Shown here piece after piece: positions 8,442-14,731 of a stretch of 30,484 nt of DNA. The notes beneath the pieces were generated by a model. It saw only the letters and a list, made by a program, of their open reading frames with translations, made no database searches and was not told where the DNA came from. This DNA is from Bordetella parapertussis (GTDB lineage: Bacteria > Pseudomonadota > Gammaproteobacteria > Burkholderiales > Burkholderiaceae_C), in the NCBI GenBank assembly GCA_945890735.1, contig CAMDCZ010000026.1, positions 1-30,484 on the forward strand, written 5' to 3'. The position numbers and the translations under genes were made by a program. Numbering within the stretch: the stretch's first letter is position 1; every line of letters begins with the position of its first letter.

Positions 8442-8906
8442 TCAGGTGGCGTTGAGTTTGGCTTTGCGAGGTGCGTGGATGAAGCGGTCCATGAGTTCAA
8501 AACCCACCATGCCCACCAACATGGCTAACACGAAAACCAATGCCTTGGGTTGACCATCGGCCATGGAAACCAGCGCAGGTCCAGGGCAAAAACCAGCCAA
8601 GCCCCAGCCCGTGCCAAACATCAAGCTGCCAATGACCAGTTTTTTGTCGATGTCCATGTTGGTGGGAAAACGCAGGACCCCACCAAAAAAGGTGGTGGTG
8701 CGTTTTTTGGCCACGGTGAAAGCAAAAAATCCGACCATGATGGCCCCGCCCATGACCAGGGCCAAAGAGGGGTCCCAGTTGCCAAACAGATCCAGAAAGC
8801 CGATGACCTTGCTGGCATCGGTCATGCCGGACCACATCAGGCCCAGGCCAAACAACAAACCCACTGCGAACTCAGTGAGGCGGTAGAGATGGTTCTTTTG
8901 AAGCAT
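8442..8906 (-). CDS. YeeE/YedE family membrane protein (DUF6691 half), probable sulfur-compound transporter
   Basis: This 154-residue protein has four or five hydrophobic segments and the half-transporter motif FGTGWGLAGFCPGPAL near residues 105-120. Members of this superfamily transport thiosulfate or sulfane sulfur, and paired half-size proteins together resemble one full-length YeeE. The start at 8906 is fixed by a strong site (AAGGAAA) just upstream; the longer frame from 9020 would run through the neighbouring gene. It follows its partner by 10 nt and precedes the SQR fusion by 20 nt. The conserved Cys in GFCPGP could carry sulfur as in the YeeE cysteine relay. Whether it imports or exports is not determined. 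Confidence 0.85.
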   Translation of the reverse strand: MLQKNHLYRLTEFAVGLLFGLGLMWSGMTDASKVIGFLDLFGNWDPSLALVMGGAIMVGFFAFTVAKKRTTTFFGGVLRFPTNMDIDKKLVIGSLMFGTGWGLAGFCPGPALVSMADGQPKALVFVLAMLVGMVGFELMDRFIHAPRKAKLNAT

Positions 8907-8916
8907 GGTGATTTCC

Positions 8917-9354
8917 TTAGATGACGTGACGCATGACGTAGACAGTGACGAAACCGGCAAACATGAACGAGCCAGTTGCCACCAAAGAACGAGGGGACAG
9001 GCGGGACAAGCCGCAGACACCGTGTCCGCTGGTGCAACCTGAGGCGTAGCGGGTACCGATACCCACCAGCAAACCTGCGATCACCACCAACCATTCTGCT
9101 GTTTCAACGCGGGGCGGGGTGATGTACACCGCAGGAACCACCGCATGGAAAACGGCAGGTGCGACCAACAGCCCCAGCATGAAAGCCAGGCGCCAAGTGG
9201 TGTCGCCAGCTTTGGGCGGCAACAGGCCACCGAGGATGCCGCTGATGCCCAAAATACGGCCATTCATCAGAATGAACATGGCCGAGGCCACGCCCAAAAT
9301 GATGCCGCCAGAAAGTGACGCCCAAGGCGTGAAGTGAGTCCAGTCGATATTCAT
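8917..9354 (-). CDS. YeeE/YedE family membrane protein (GCTSGHGVCG half), probable sulfur-compound transporter
   Basis: The 145-residue protein has about four membrane segments and the diagnostic loop SGCTSGHGVCGLSRLS near residues 105-120, which in full-length YeeE lines the thiosulfate path with cysteines. It forms a pair with the following DUF6691 protein. The ATG at 9354 has an AGGAG site and overlaps the repressor's stop codon (ATGA at 9351-9354), so the transporter pair is translated with the sulfide sensor. Co-regulation with SQR and the persulfide dioxygenase makes a role in moving thiosulfate or persulfide sulfur across the inner membrane likely. Confidence 0.87.
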   Translation of the reverse strand: MNIDWTHFTPWASLSGGIILGVASAMFILMNGRILGISGILGGLLPPKAGDTTWRLAFMLGLLVAPAVFHAVVPAVYITPPRVETAEWLVVIAGLLVGIGTRYASGCTSGHGVCGLSRLSPRSLVATGSFMFAGFVTVYVMRHVI

Positions 9355-9680
9355 GTGTTTTCTCCTGCGTTTGGTCCACAAAATTGATCAAATAAAACGT
9401 TCATGACCGCCAGTGCTTGAGGGCTGGCGATTTGGTAATAGATGTTTTTGCCGTCTCTGCGTGTGGTCACCAGTTCTTCGTCTCGCAAGACAGTCAGTTG
9501 CTGGGACAGGGTGGGTTGCAGGATGCCCAAAATCTCTTCGAGTTCGCCCACCCGTTTTTCGCCTTGTGACAGCTGGCACAGCAGCATGAGCCGGTCAGGG
9601 TTGGAGAGCACTTTCATCAGTCGGCAGGCATTGCCAGCCGACGATTTCATTTTGTCTAGGTCCAAGGTGGATGTGTCCAT
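9351..9680 (-). CDS. bigR: ArsR-family sulfide/persulfide-responsive repressor (BigR/SqrR type)
   Basis: This 109-residue winged-helix protein has the recognition helix in LGILQPTLSQQLTVLRD (residues 51-67) and the wing VTTRRDGKNIYYQI. Cys35 in MLLCQL and Cys101 in FDQFCGP lie 66 residues apart, the same spacing as the two cysteines that form a di- or polysulfide link in BigR and SqrR when persulfide is present. That link releases DNA and induces sulfide genes. I chose the ATG at 9680 because the longer frame to 9731 would begin inside the operator, upstream of the gene's own promoter. The gene is first in the minus operon, overlaps the YedE gene by 4 nt and probably represses both divergent promoters, including its own. 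Confidence 0.9.
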   Translation of the reverse strand: MDTSTLDLDKMKSSAGNACRLMKVLSNPDRLMLLCQLSQGEKRVGELEEILGILQPTLSQQLTVLRDEELVTTRRDGKNIYYQIASPQALAVMNVLFDQFCGPNAGENT

Positions 9681-9718
9681 GGGCGGTTTTTCCTGGCTGT
9701 TTTTGTGAAGATGTGAAA

Positions 9719-9747
9719 AGTATATTGACAAACAGATTATTTGTCAA
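9719..9747 (-). promoter_or_regulatory. Sigma70-type promoter of the repressor-yedE-SQR-sulP operon
   Basis: Read on the minus strand, TTGACA (complement of 9742-9747) is followed 17 nt later by TATACT (complement of 9719-9724). This gives a full -35 match and five of six -10 matches at the optimal spacing. Transcription would start near 9712, about 30 nt before the repressor ATG. The elements lie inside or at the edge of the palindrome 9721-9751. Not experimentally shown. Confidence 0.75.
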
Positions 9748-9751
9748 TATA
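9721..9751. promoter_or_regulatory. Operator palindrome shared by both divergent sulfide operons
   Basis: A perfect inverted repeat has 12-bp arms, TATATTGACAAA at 9721-9732 and TTTGTCAATATA at 9740-9751, around a 7-nt centre. It lies between the repressor gene and the persulfide dioxygenase gene and covers the -35 elements and parts of the -10 elements of both promoters. AT-rich palindromes of this kind are typical ArsR-family sites. I infer that the adjacent BigR-like repressor binds here and blocks both directions. I saw no second copy elsewhere in the window. Confidence 0.85.
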
Positions 9752-9753
9752 TT
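9725..9753 (+). promoter_or_regulatory. Sigma70-type promoter of the persulfide dioxygenase-cydAB operon
   Basis: TTGACA at 9725-9730 and TATATT at 9748-9753 are 17 nt apart, again with a perfect -35 and five of six -10 matches. Initiation would fall near 9760, leaving a short leader with the ribosome site AAGGAG at 9773-9778. This promoter occupies almost the same bases as the opposing one, so two polymerases could not sit on both at once. Confidence 0.77.
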
Positions 9754-9784
9754 ATCAACAACCTAATTCAAAAAGGAGTTTTTG

Positions 9785-10660
9785 ATGACCACCGCAACGC
9801 TCAACCCCCAAGTTCACGGTATTTTTGACCCTGCTACCTGGACCGTGACTTACGTCGTTTATGAAAAGCCCGGCGCTGTCTGCGCCATCATCGACTCGGT
9901 CTTGGATTACGACCCCAAGTCTGGCCGCACCAGCCACAAGTCTGCTGACAAAGTCATTGAATTCGTCAAATCAAACGACTTGAAAGTGGCGTGGATTTTG
10001 GAAACCCATGCCCATGCCGACCACCTCAGCGCTGCGCCTTACTTGAAGCAACACTTGGGTGGCCAGATCGCCATCGGTGACCACATCACCCAGGTGCAAG
10101 GCGTGTTCAAGGGCATCTTCAATCTCGAACCCGGCTTCAAGCAAGATGGTTCTCAGTTTGACCACTTGTTCAAAGACGGTGACCGCATCGATGTGGGCAA
10201 TGTCCATGGCCAGACCATGTACGTCCCAGGTCACACCCCTGCCTGCGTGGCCTACCAGTTTGGTGACGCGGTGTTTGTTGGCGACACCATGTTCATGCCC
10301 GATGTGGGCACTGCCCGCTGTGACTTTCCTGGTGGCGATGCGAAAACCCTTTACGCCTCTACCCGCAAGATCTTGAGCCTGCCGCCTCAAACCCGTTTGT
10401 TCATGTGCCACGATTACCCACCCAACGGTCGGGCGGTGAATTTCGAGACCACCGTCGCCGAGCAAAAAGCCAAGAACATCCATGTGCATGACGGCATCAG
10501 TGAAGCGGAATTTGTCGAGATGCGCACCAAGCGCGACGCCACCTTGGAAATGCCGGTGCTGATCCTGCCAGCGGTGCAAATCAACATCCGTGCGGGCGAG
10601 TTGCCACCCAAGGAAGACAACGGCATTGCCTACGCCAAAATCCCGCTGAACGCACTGTGA
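9785..10660 (+). CDS. blh: Persulfide dioxygenase (ETHE1/Blh type metallo-beta-lactamase fold)
   Basis: The 291-residue cytosolic protein carries the metallo-beta-lactamase-fold iron ligands of persulfide dioxygenases: His75, His77, Asp79 and His80 in THAHADHLSA, His150 in VPGHTPA, Asp167 in VGDTMF and His209 in CHDYPP. Only one mononuclear iron site is expected in this family. The enzyme oxidises glutathione persulfide with O2 to sulfite and glutathione. It is the first gene of the plus-strand operon, directly opposite the SQR operon, which supplies its persulfide. The ATG at 9785 has AAGGAG six nucleotides upstream, and a TTG at 9782 is less likely. There is no fused rhodanese or DUF442 domain; the DUF442 domain sits on the SQR instead. 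Confidence 0.92.
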   Translation: MTTATLNPQVHGIFDPATWTVTYVVYEKPGAVCAIIDSVLDYDPKSGRTSHKSADKVIEFVKSNDLKVAWILETHAHADHLSAAPYLKQHLGGQIAIGDHITQVQGVFKGIFNLEPGFKQDGSQFDHLFKDGDRIDVGNVHGQTMYVPGHTPACVAYQFGDAVFVGDTMFMPDVGTARCDFPGGDAKTLYASTRKILSLPPQTRLFMCHDYPPNGRAVNFETTVAEQKAKNIHVHDGISEAEFVEMRTKRDATLEMPVLILPAVQINIRAGELPPKEDNGIAYAKIPLNAL

Positions 10661-10673
10661 AGGGGCGCAAACC

Positions 10674-11291
10674 ATGACAGGTTTTTCCAACCCTCAAGCC
10701 ATGTGGGACAAACGGTTTTCCACACCGGCGTATGTGTTCGGTGAAGAGCCCAATGCATTTTTGGTGGACCAAGCTGCTTTGTTGGGCCAAGGCCGTGCCT
10801 TGGCTTTGGCCGATGGCGAGGGGCGCAACAGTGTTTGGTTGGCCCAGCAAGGCTTCACGGTTGATGCCTTTGATTTTTCTGTTCCAGCGATCGACAAAGC
10901 CAAAGCGCTGGCCAAGAAGCACCAGGTGAGCGTGAATTTCATCCACAGTGATTGGCAGTCGTTTGACTGGAAGCCCGCGCATTACGACCTGGTCGCGGGT
11001 GTCTTTTTCCAATTTGCAGCACCCGATGAACGTGCCGAGTTGTTTGAAAAAATCAAGCAATGCCTCAAGCCAGGAGGCGTGCTGCTGATCCAAGGCTATG
11101 GCAAAAACCAGTTGACTTACAAGACGGGTGGCCCAGACAAGCTGGATCATTTGTACGACGAAGACTTGCTGCGCCAAGCCTTTGCCGGCTTTGATGTGCA
11201 GGTCTGTCAAACCTATGAAACCAGCATTCAAGAGGGTGCAGGCCACAGTGGCATGTCAGCACTGGTGGGCTTTGTAGCCAAAAAACCATGA
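10674..11291 (+). CDS. Class I SAM-dependent methyltransferase (TehB/thiopurine methyltransferase-like)
   Basis: This 205-residue protein begins with the pattern MWDKRFSTPAYVFGEEPNAFL (residues 10-30), typical of the TehB/thiopurine methyltransferase-like group. The SAM-binding motif I is degenerate (ALALADGEGRNSVWLA, residues 43-58), followed by an acidic strand end (VDAFDFS). Later motifs include HYDLVAGVFFQF and KPGGVLLIQGYG. It lies 13 nt after the persulfide dioxygenase gene and overlaps thioredoxin by 4 nt (ATGA at 11288-11291), so it belongs to the sulfide response. Relatives methylate thiols, selenium or tellurium compounds. A thiol or hydrosulfide acceptor is an inference from context only. 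Confidence 0.85.
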   Translation: MTGFSNPQAMWDKRFSTPAYVFGEEPNAFLVDQAALLGQGRALALADGEGRNSVWLAQQGFTVDAFDFSVPAIDKAKALAKKHQVSVNFIHSDWQSFDWKPAHYDLVAGVFFQFAAPDERAELFEKIKQCLKPGGVLLIQGYGKNQLTYKTGGPDKLDHLYDEDLLRQAFAGFDVQVCQTYETSIQEGAGHSGMSALVGFVAKKP

Positions 11292-11728
11292 ACCCCTTGC
11301 ATCTGGTTTGTCCCCATTGCAACGCCACCAACCGGGTGCCGTCTGACAAATTGCAAGCCGAGTTGAGCTGTGGGGTGTGCCATGCGCCCTTGCTCAGTCA
11401 TCAACCAGACAACTTGGGCGAAGCCGCTTTCAAGGCGCAATTGGCCAAAAGCGATTTGCCTTTGGTGGTGGACTTTTGGGCACCGTGGTGTGGCCCTTGT
11501 CGGATGATGGCACCCGCATACGAAAAAGTGAGCCAAGACATGCATGGGCGAGCCCGCTTTGTGAAGGTCAACACCGAGGACGAACAAAGCTTGGCTGCGA
11601 CCTACAACATTCGAAGCATTCCCACATTGGCGGTGTTTGCGGCTGGCCGTGAACTGGCCAGACAACCTGGGGCGATGTCGGCCCCCGATTTGGCGCGTTG
11701 GGTCAGCGCTGCGTTGCTCAAGGTTTGA
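11288..11728 (+). CDS. trxC: Thioredoxin 2 with N-terminal zinc finger
   Basis: The 146-residue protein has the TrxC layout: a zinc-ribbon of two CxxC pairs (Cys8/Cys11 in CPHC and Cys28/Cys31 in CGVC) and then a thioredoxin fold with the active site WCGPC (Cys68, Cys71) and the cis-proline loop IRSIPTL. Thioredoxin 2 reduces cytosolic disulfides and is linked to oxidative stress. In this operon it could also reduce persulfides on the repressor, rhodanese or SQR product and so switch the response off; that is inferred. It overlaps the methyltransferase by 4 nt and is followed by a DUF2892 gene after 27 nt. Confidence 0.93.
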   Translation: MNPLHLVCPHCNATNRVPSDKLQAELSCGVCHAPLLSHQPDNLGEAAFKAQLAKSDLPLVVDFWAPWCGPCRMMAPAYEKVSQDMHGRARFVKVNTEDEQSLAATYNIRSIPTLAVFAAGRELARQPGAMSAPDLARWVSAALLKV

Positions 11729-11755
11729 ACTGACCCCAAACTTCAAGGAAACATC

Positions 11756-11968
11756 ATGACTCAAAACGTTGGCGGCATCGACCGCATTCTTCGCATCGCA
11801 GTTGGCTTGGTGCTGGTCATTTTGGCCGCCACTGGCGTCCTGGGCCAATGGGCCTGGCTGGGCGTGATCTTGCTGGCGACCGGACTCGTGGGCATTTGCA
11901 TGCCTTACAAATTGTTTGGTTTCAGCACCTGTGCCATCAAAACCGATCCCAACTCTGTGACTGAATGA
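11756..11968 (+). CDS. DUF2892 (YgaP-tail-like) small membrane protein
   Basis: This 70-residue protein has the DUF2892 pattern: an N-terminal NVGGIDRILRI amphipathic stretch, two hydrophobic segments (about residues 14-30 and 32-50), and the ending CMPYKLFGFSTC with two cysteines. In YgaP-like proteins the same membrane unit is fused to a rhodanese domain. A separate rhodanese is encoded later in this operon, so the two may form a split membrane-bound rhodanese. A strong site (AAGGA) precedes the ATG, and cydA begins 8 nt after the stop. Its biochemical function is not known. Confidence 0.85.
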   Translation: MTQNVGGIDRILRIAVGLVLVILAATGVLGQWAWLGVILLATGLVGICMPYKLFGFSTCAIKTDPNSVTE

Positions 11969-11976
11969 GATAAACC

Positions 11977-13323
11977 ATGGACACCCTTGATCCCATTTTG
12001 CTGGCGCGTGTGCAATTTGCTGCCAACATCACTTTCCATATTTTGTTTCCAACCATCAGCATTGCCATGGGTTGGTTTTTGCTGTTTTTCAAGACGCGCT
12101 TTGTGGCCACGGGCGAGCAGCACTGGATGGATGCTTACCAGTTCTGGATCAAGATTTTCGCCCTGACGTTCGCGTTGGGGGTGGTCAGTGGCATCACCAT
12201 GAGCTTTCAATTCGGCACCAACTGGCCGGGGTTCATGAACGCCGTAGGCAATGTGGCCGGTCCACTGCTGGCCTACGAGGTGTTGACCGCCTTTTTTCTG
12301 GAGGCCACTTTCCTGGGGATCATGCTGTTTGGTCGCGGTCGGGTCAGTGAAGGGGTGCATACCCTGGCCACCTGGCTGGTGGCTTTGGGCACCACCGCCT
12401 CGGCCTTTTGGATCTTGGCCCTGAACTCCTGGATGCACACACCTGCCGGCTTTGAGATGATCAACGGACAAGCCCATGTCACCAGTTGGTTCGAGGTGAT
12501 CTTCAACCCTTCATTCCCTTACCGCATGACACACATGCTGTTGGCGTCGGGCTTGACAGCGTCATTTTTGCTGGCAGGCATCAGTGCCTACCGCTGGCTG
12601 AAAAATGACCGCGCCAAAGATGTGATGGCCTCTTTGCGCACCGGTGTCACCGTGGCAGCCCTGTTGATTCCGGTCCAAATCTTCGTCGGTGATCTGCATG
12701 GCCTCAATACCATGCAATACCAACCGGCCAAGTTAGCGGCCATGGAAGGAATTTGGGAAACCCAAAAAGGCGTGCCTGCTGTGTTGTTCGCCATCCCTGA
12801 CCAAGCCACGCAGTCCAACAAATATGAAATTGCCATCCCCAAACTCGCCTCTTTCTACCTGACACACGACTGGGATGGCGAAGTCAAAGGCATCAAAGAC
12901 TTCGCTGAGCACCCACCCGTCGGACCGGTCTTCTGGGCATTTCGCATCATGGTTGGCGTGGGTTTGTTGATGTTGGCGGTGAGTTGGTTTGCCAGCTATG
13001 AACTGCGTTTCAAAGACGGTCTGTCGCGGCGCACTGCCATGGTTTTGGTGGCCATGACCTTTGCCGGCTGGGTTGCATTGGTGTCTGGTTGGTATGTGAC
13101 CGAAATCGGACGACAGCCTTGGTTGGTCCAAGGTGTGCTGACCACCGCACAAGCTGCATCCCAGGTACCTGCGGGCAACATCGCCTTGTCATTGGCGTTG
13201 TACCTCACGCTCTACATCGCTTTGTTGTCGGCTTATGTGTCCGTGGTGTTTTACTTGGCCAACAAGGCAACCCATGGAGACCACCTCACCCAATCCACCC
13301 CACAAGGACTTCGCCATGTTTGA
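11977..13323 (+). CDS. cydA: Cytochrome bd ubiquinol oxidase subunit I (CydA/CioA type, short Q-loop)
   Basis: The 448-residue membrane protein is the quinol-oxidising, haem-bearing subunit of a bd oxidase. It starts with RVQFAANITFHILFPT, in which His21 corresponds to the N-terminal haem ligand, and it contains GRQPW, a family hallmark, near residue 375. At 448 residues it is shorter than E. coli CydA (522), as in CioA proteins with a truncated Q-loop. The complex reduces O2 with quinol electrons and, from published work on bd oxidases, resists sulfide and cyanide. Placement in the persulfide dioxygenase operon suggests that it drains electrons delivered by SQR when haem-copper oxidases are poisoned. 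It overlaps cydB by 8 nt. Confidence 0.95.
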   Translation: MDTLDPILLARVQFAANITFHILFPTISIAMGWFLLFFKTRFVATGEQHWMDAYQFWIKIFALTFALGVVSGITMSFQFGTNWPGFMNAVGNVAGPLLAYEVLTAFFLEATFLGIMLFGRGRVSEGVHTLATWLVALGTTASAFWILALNSWMHTPAGFEMINGQAHVTSWFEVIFNPSFPYRMTHMLLASGLTASFLLAGISAYRWLKNDRAKDVMASLRTGVTVAALLIPVQIFVGDLHGLNTMQYQPAKLAAMEGIWETQKGVPAVLFAIPDQATQSNKYEIAIPKLASFYLTHDWDGEVKGIKDFAEHPPVGPVFWAFRIMVGVGLLMLAVSWFASYELRFKDGLSRRTAMVLVAMTFAGWVALVSGWYVTEIGRQPWLVQGVLTTAQAASQVPAGNIALSLALYLTLYIALLSAYVSVVFYLANKATHGDHLTQSTPQGLRHV

Positions 13324-14350
13324 TGCAGGCATTGATATCACCAGCCCATCCGGTTGGTTGCCATTGGCATTTGCGCTTGTCATGGCCCTGTCCATGCTTG
13401 CCTATGTCATCTTGGATGGCTACGACTTGGGTGTGGGCGCCTTGCTCGACAGCGCGGACACGGTCGAGCAAAAAAACACCATGATCGCCAGCATCGGACC
13501 ATTTTGGGACGCCAACGAAACCTGGTTGGTGCTGGGTGTCGGTGTCTTGTTGGTGGGTTTTCCTTTGGCGCATGGCGTGATTTTGGGTGCCCTCTATTTG
13601 CCGGTGGCGCTGATGCTGGTGGCGTTGTCTCTGCGCGGCGTGGCTTTTGACTTTCGGGTCAAAGCCAAGGCACAGCACCGTCCACTGTGGGACAAGACTT
13701 TTTTCATCGGTTCCTTGCTGGCCTCGTGGTCACAGGGTTTCATGCTCGGTCAGTTGATCTTGGGTTTCAAACAAGACATGGTGAGCTACCTGTTCAGCGC
13801 GCTCATTGGTTTTTGTTTGGTTTTTGCCTACCGGCTGTTGGGTGCCAGTTGGTTGATCATGAAAACCGAAGGTGGCTTGCAACTCAATGCAGTGGCTTGG
13901 GCCAAAGGCAGTTTGTGGCTCACGGCCGCGGGTGTGCTGGCCATTTCCGTGGCCACGCCCTGGGTCTCTCCACGGATTTTTGACAAATGGTTCAGCTTTC
14001 CCAATCTGCTCATGTTGTTCCCAATCCCTGCCATGACCATGGGCTTGTTTTTTGTGATTTCACGCAGCCTGAACCGGTTGCCAACCCGTTTGGCACAAGG
14101 CAACCAATACGGTGCTGGCGTGCCCTTCGCCAGCACGGTCGGGGTGTTTTTGCTCTCCTTTTATGGTTTGGCCTACAGCTTGTTTCCCTGGTTGGTGATC
14201 GACAAAATCGATATTTGGCAGGCCGCGAGCTCTCCCGAGGCATTGATGGTGATTTTTTATGGTGTCTTGGTGGTTTTGCCGGTGATCATTGCTTACACGG
14301 TGTTTGCGTACCGGGTGTTTTGGGGCAAATCCACGCATTTGACTTATTAA
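13316..14350 (+). CDS. cydB: Cytochrome bd ubiquinol oxidase subunit II
   Basis: The 344-residue, multi-span protein has the CydB landmarks YVILDGYDLGVGAL (residues 29-42), the GPFWDANETWLV segment and the repeated hydrophobic helices of the family. It pairs with CydA in the inner membrane. The ATG at 13316 lies inside the end of cydA (8-nt overlap); a longer frame from 13235 would run entirely inside cydA and is rejected. No CydX-like small subunit is visible in the 28 nt before the rhodanese gene, which fits CIO-type enzymes or a subunit encoded elsewhere. Confidence 0.94.
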   Translation: MFDAGIDITSPSGWLPLAFALVMALSMLAYVILDGYDLGVGALLDSADTVEQKNTMIASIGPFWDANETWLVLGVGVLLVGFPLAHGVILGALYLPVALMLVALSLRGVAFDFRVKAKAQHRPLWDKTFFIGSLLASWSQGFMLGQLILGFKQDMVSYLFSALIGFCLVFAYRLLGASWLIMKTEGGLQLNAVAWAKGSLWLTAAGVLAISVATPWVSPRIFDKWFSFPNLLMLFPIPAMTMGLFFVISRSLNRLPTRLAQGNQYGAGVPFASTVGVFLLSFYGLAYSLFPWLVIDKIDIWQAASSPEALMVIFYGVLVVLPVIIAYTVFAYRVFWGKSTHLTY

Positions 14351-14378
14351 CCGTATCCAAACAGAAAGGTTGTTCAAC

Positions 14379-14726
14379 ATGGCTTACACCACGAAATTTC
14401 AAAGCTTGGCCGATCAGGCCATGTCGCAAGTCAAAAGTGTGTCCCCCGACCAGGTGGACGCATGGGTCCAGCAAGGCGGGGTTGTGCTGGATATCCGTGA
14501 CAAAGAAGAACACGATGCGGATCACGTCCCTGGCGCCTTGCACCTGAGCCGAGGCAAGCTTGAGATGAACGTTGAAGGTCTGATCCCAGACCTGACCACC
14601 CCCATCCTTTGTTACTGCAATGCGCACAACCGCGGCGCCTTGTCGGCCAACACCTTGCAACAAATGGGCTATGTCAATGTTCGCTATGTTGCTGGTGGTC
14701 TCAAGGCTTACAGGGCTTTGGGCTGA
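14379..14726 (+). CDS. Cytosolic single-domain rhodanese (sulfurtransferase)
   Basis: This 115-residue protein is one rhodanese domain with the CDC25/YgaP-like fold: VVLDIRDKEEHDADHVPGA (residues 35-53) followed by the active-site loop CYCNAHNRGALSA, with Cys80 as the probable persulfide carrier and Cys78 beside it. Rhodaneses pass sulfane sulfur to sulfite, giving thiosulfate, or to protein partners. There is no signal peptide, so it acts in the cytosol on products of SQR and the dioxygenase. The ATG at 14379 has AAAGG upstream; a TTG at 14370 is an alternative. The next gene begins 5 nt after the stop. Confidence 0.9.
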   Translation: MAYTTKFQSLADQAMSQVKSVSPDQVDAWVQQGGVVLDIRDKEEHDADHVPGALHLSRGKLEMNVEGLIPDLTTPILCYCNAHNRGALSANTLQQMGYVNVRYVAGGLKAYRALG

Positions 14727-14731
14727 TCTGC

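Noticed and set aside
9681..9731. Longer N-terminus for the ArsR-type repressor starting at 9731.
   Set aside because: That start lies within the operator and upstream of the gene's own -10 element, and the 17 added residues resemble no family member.
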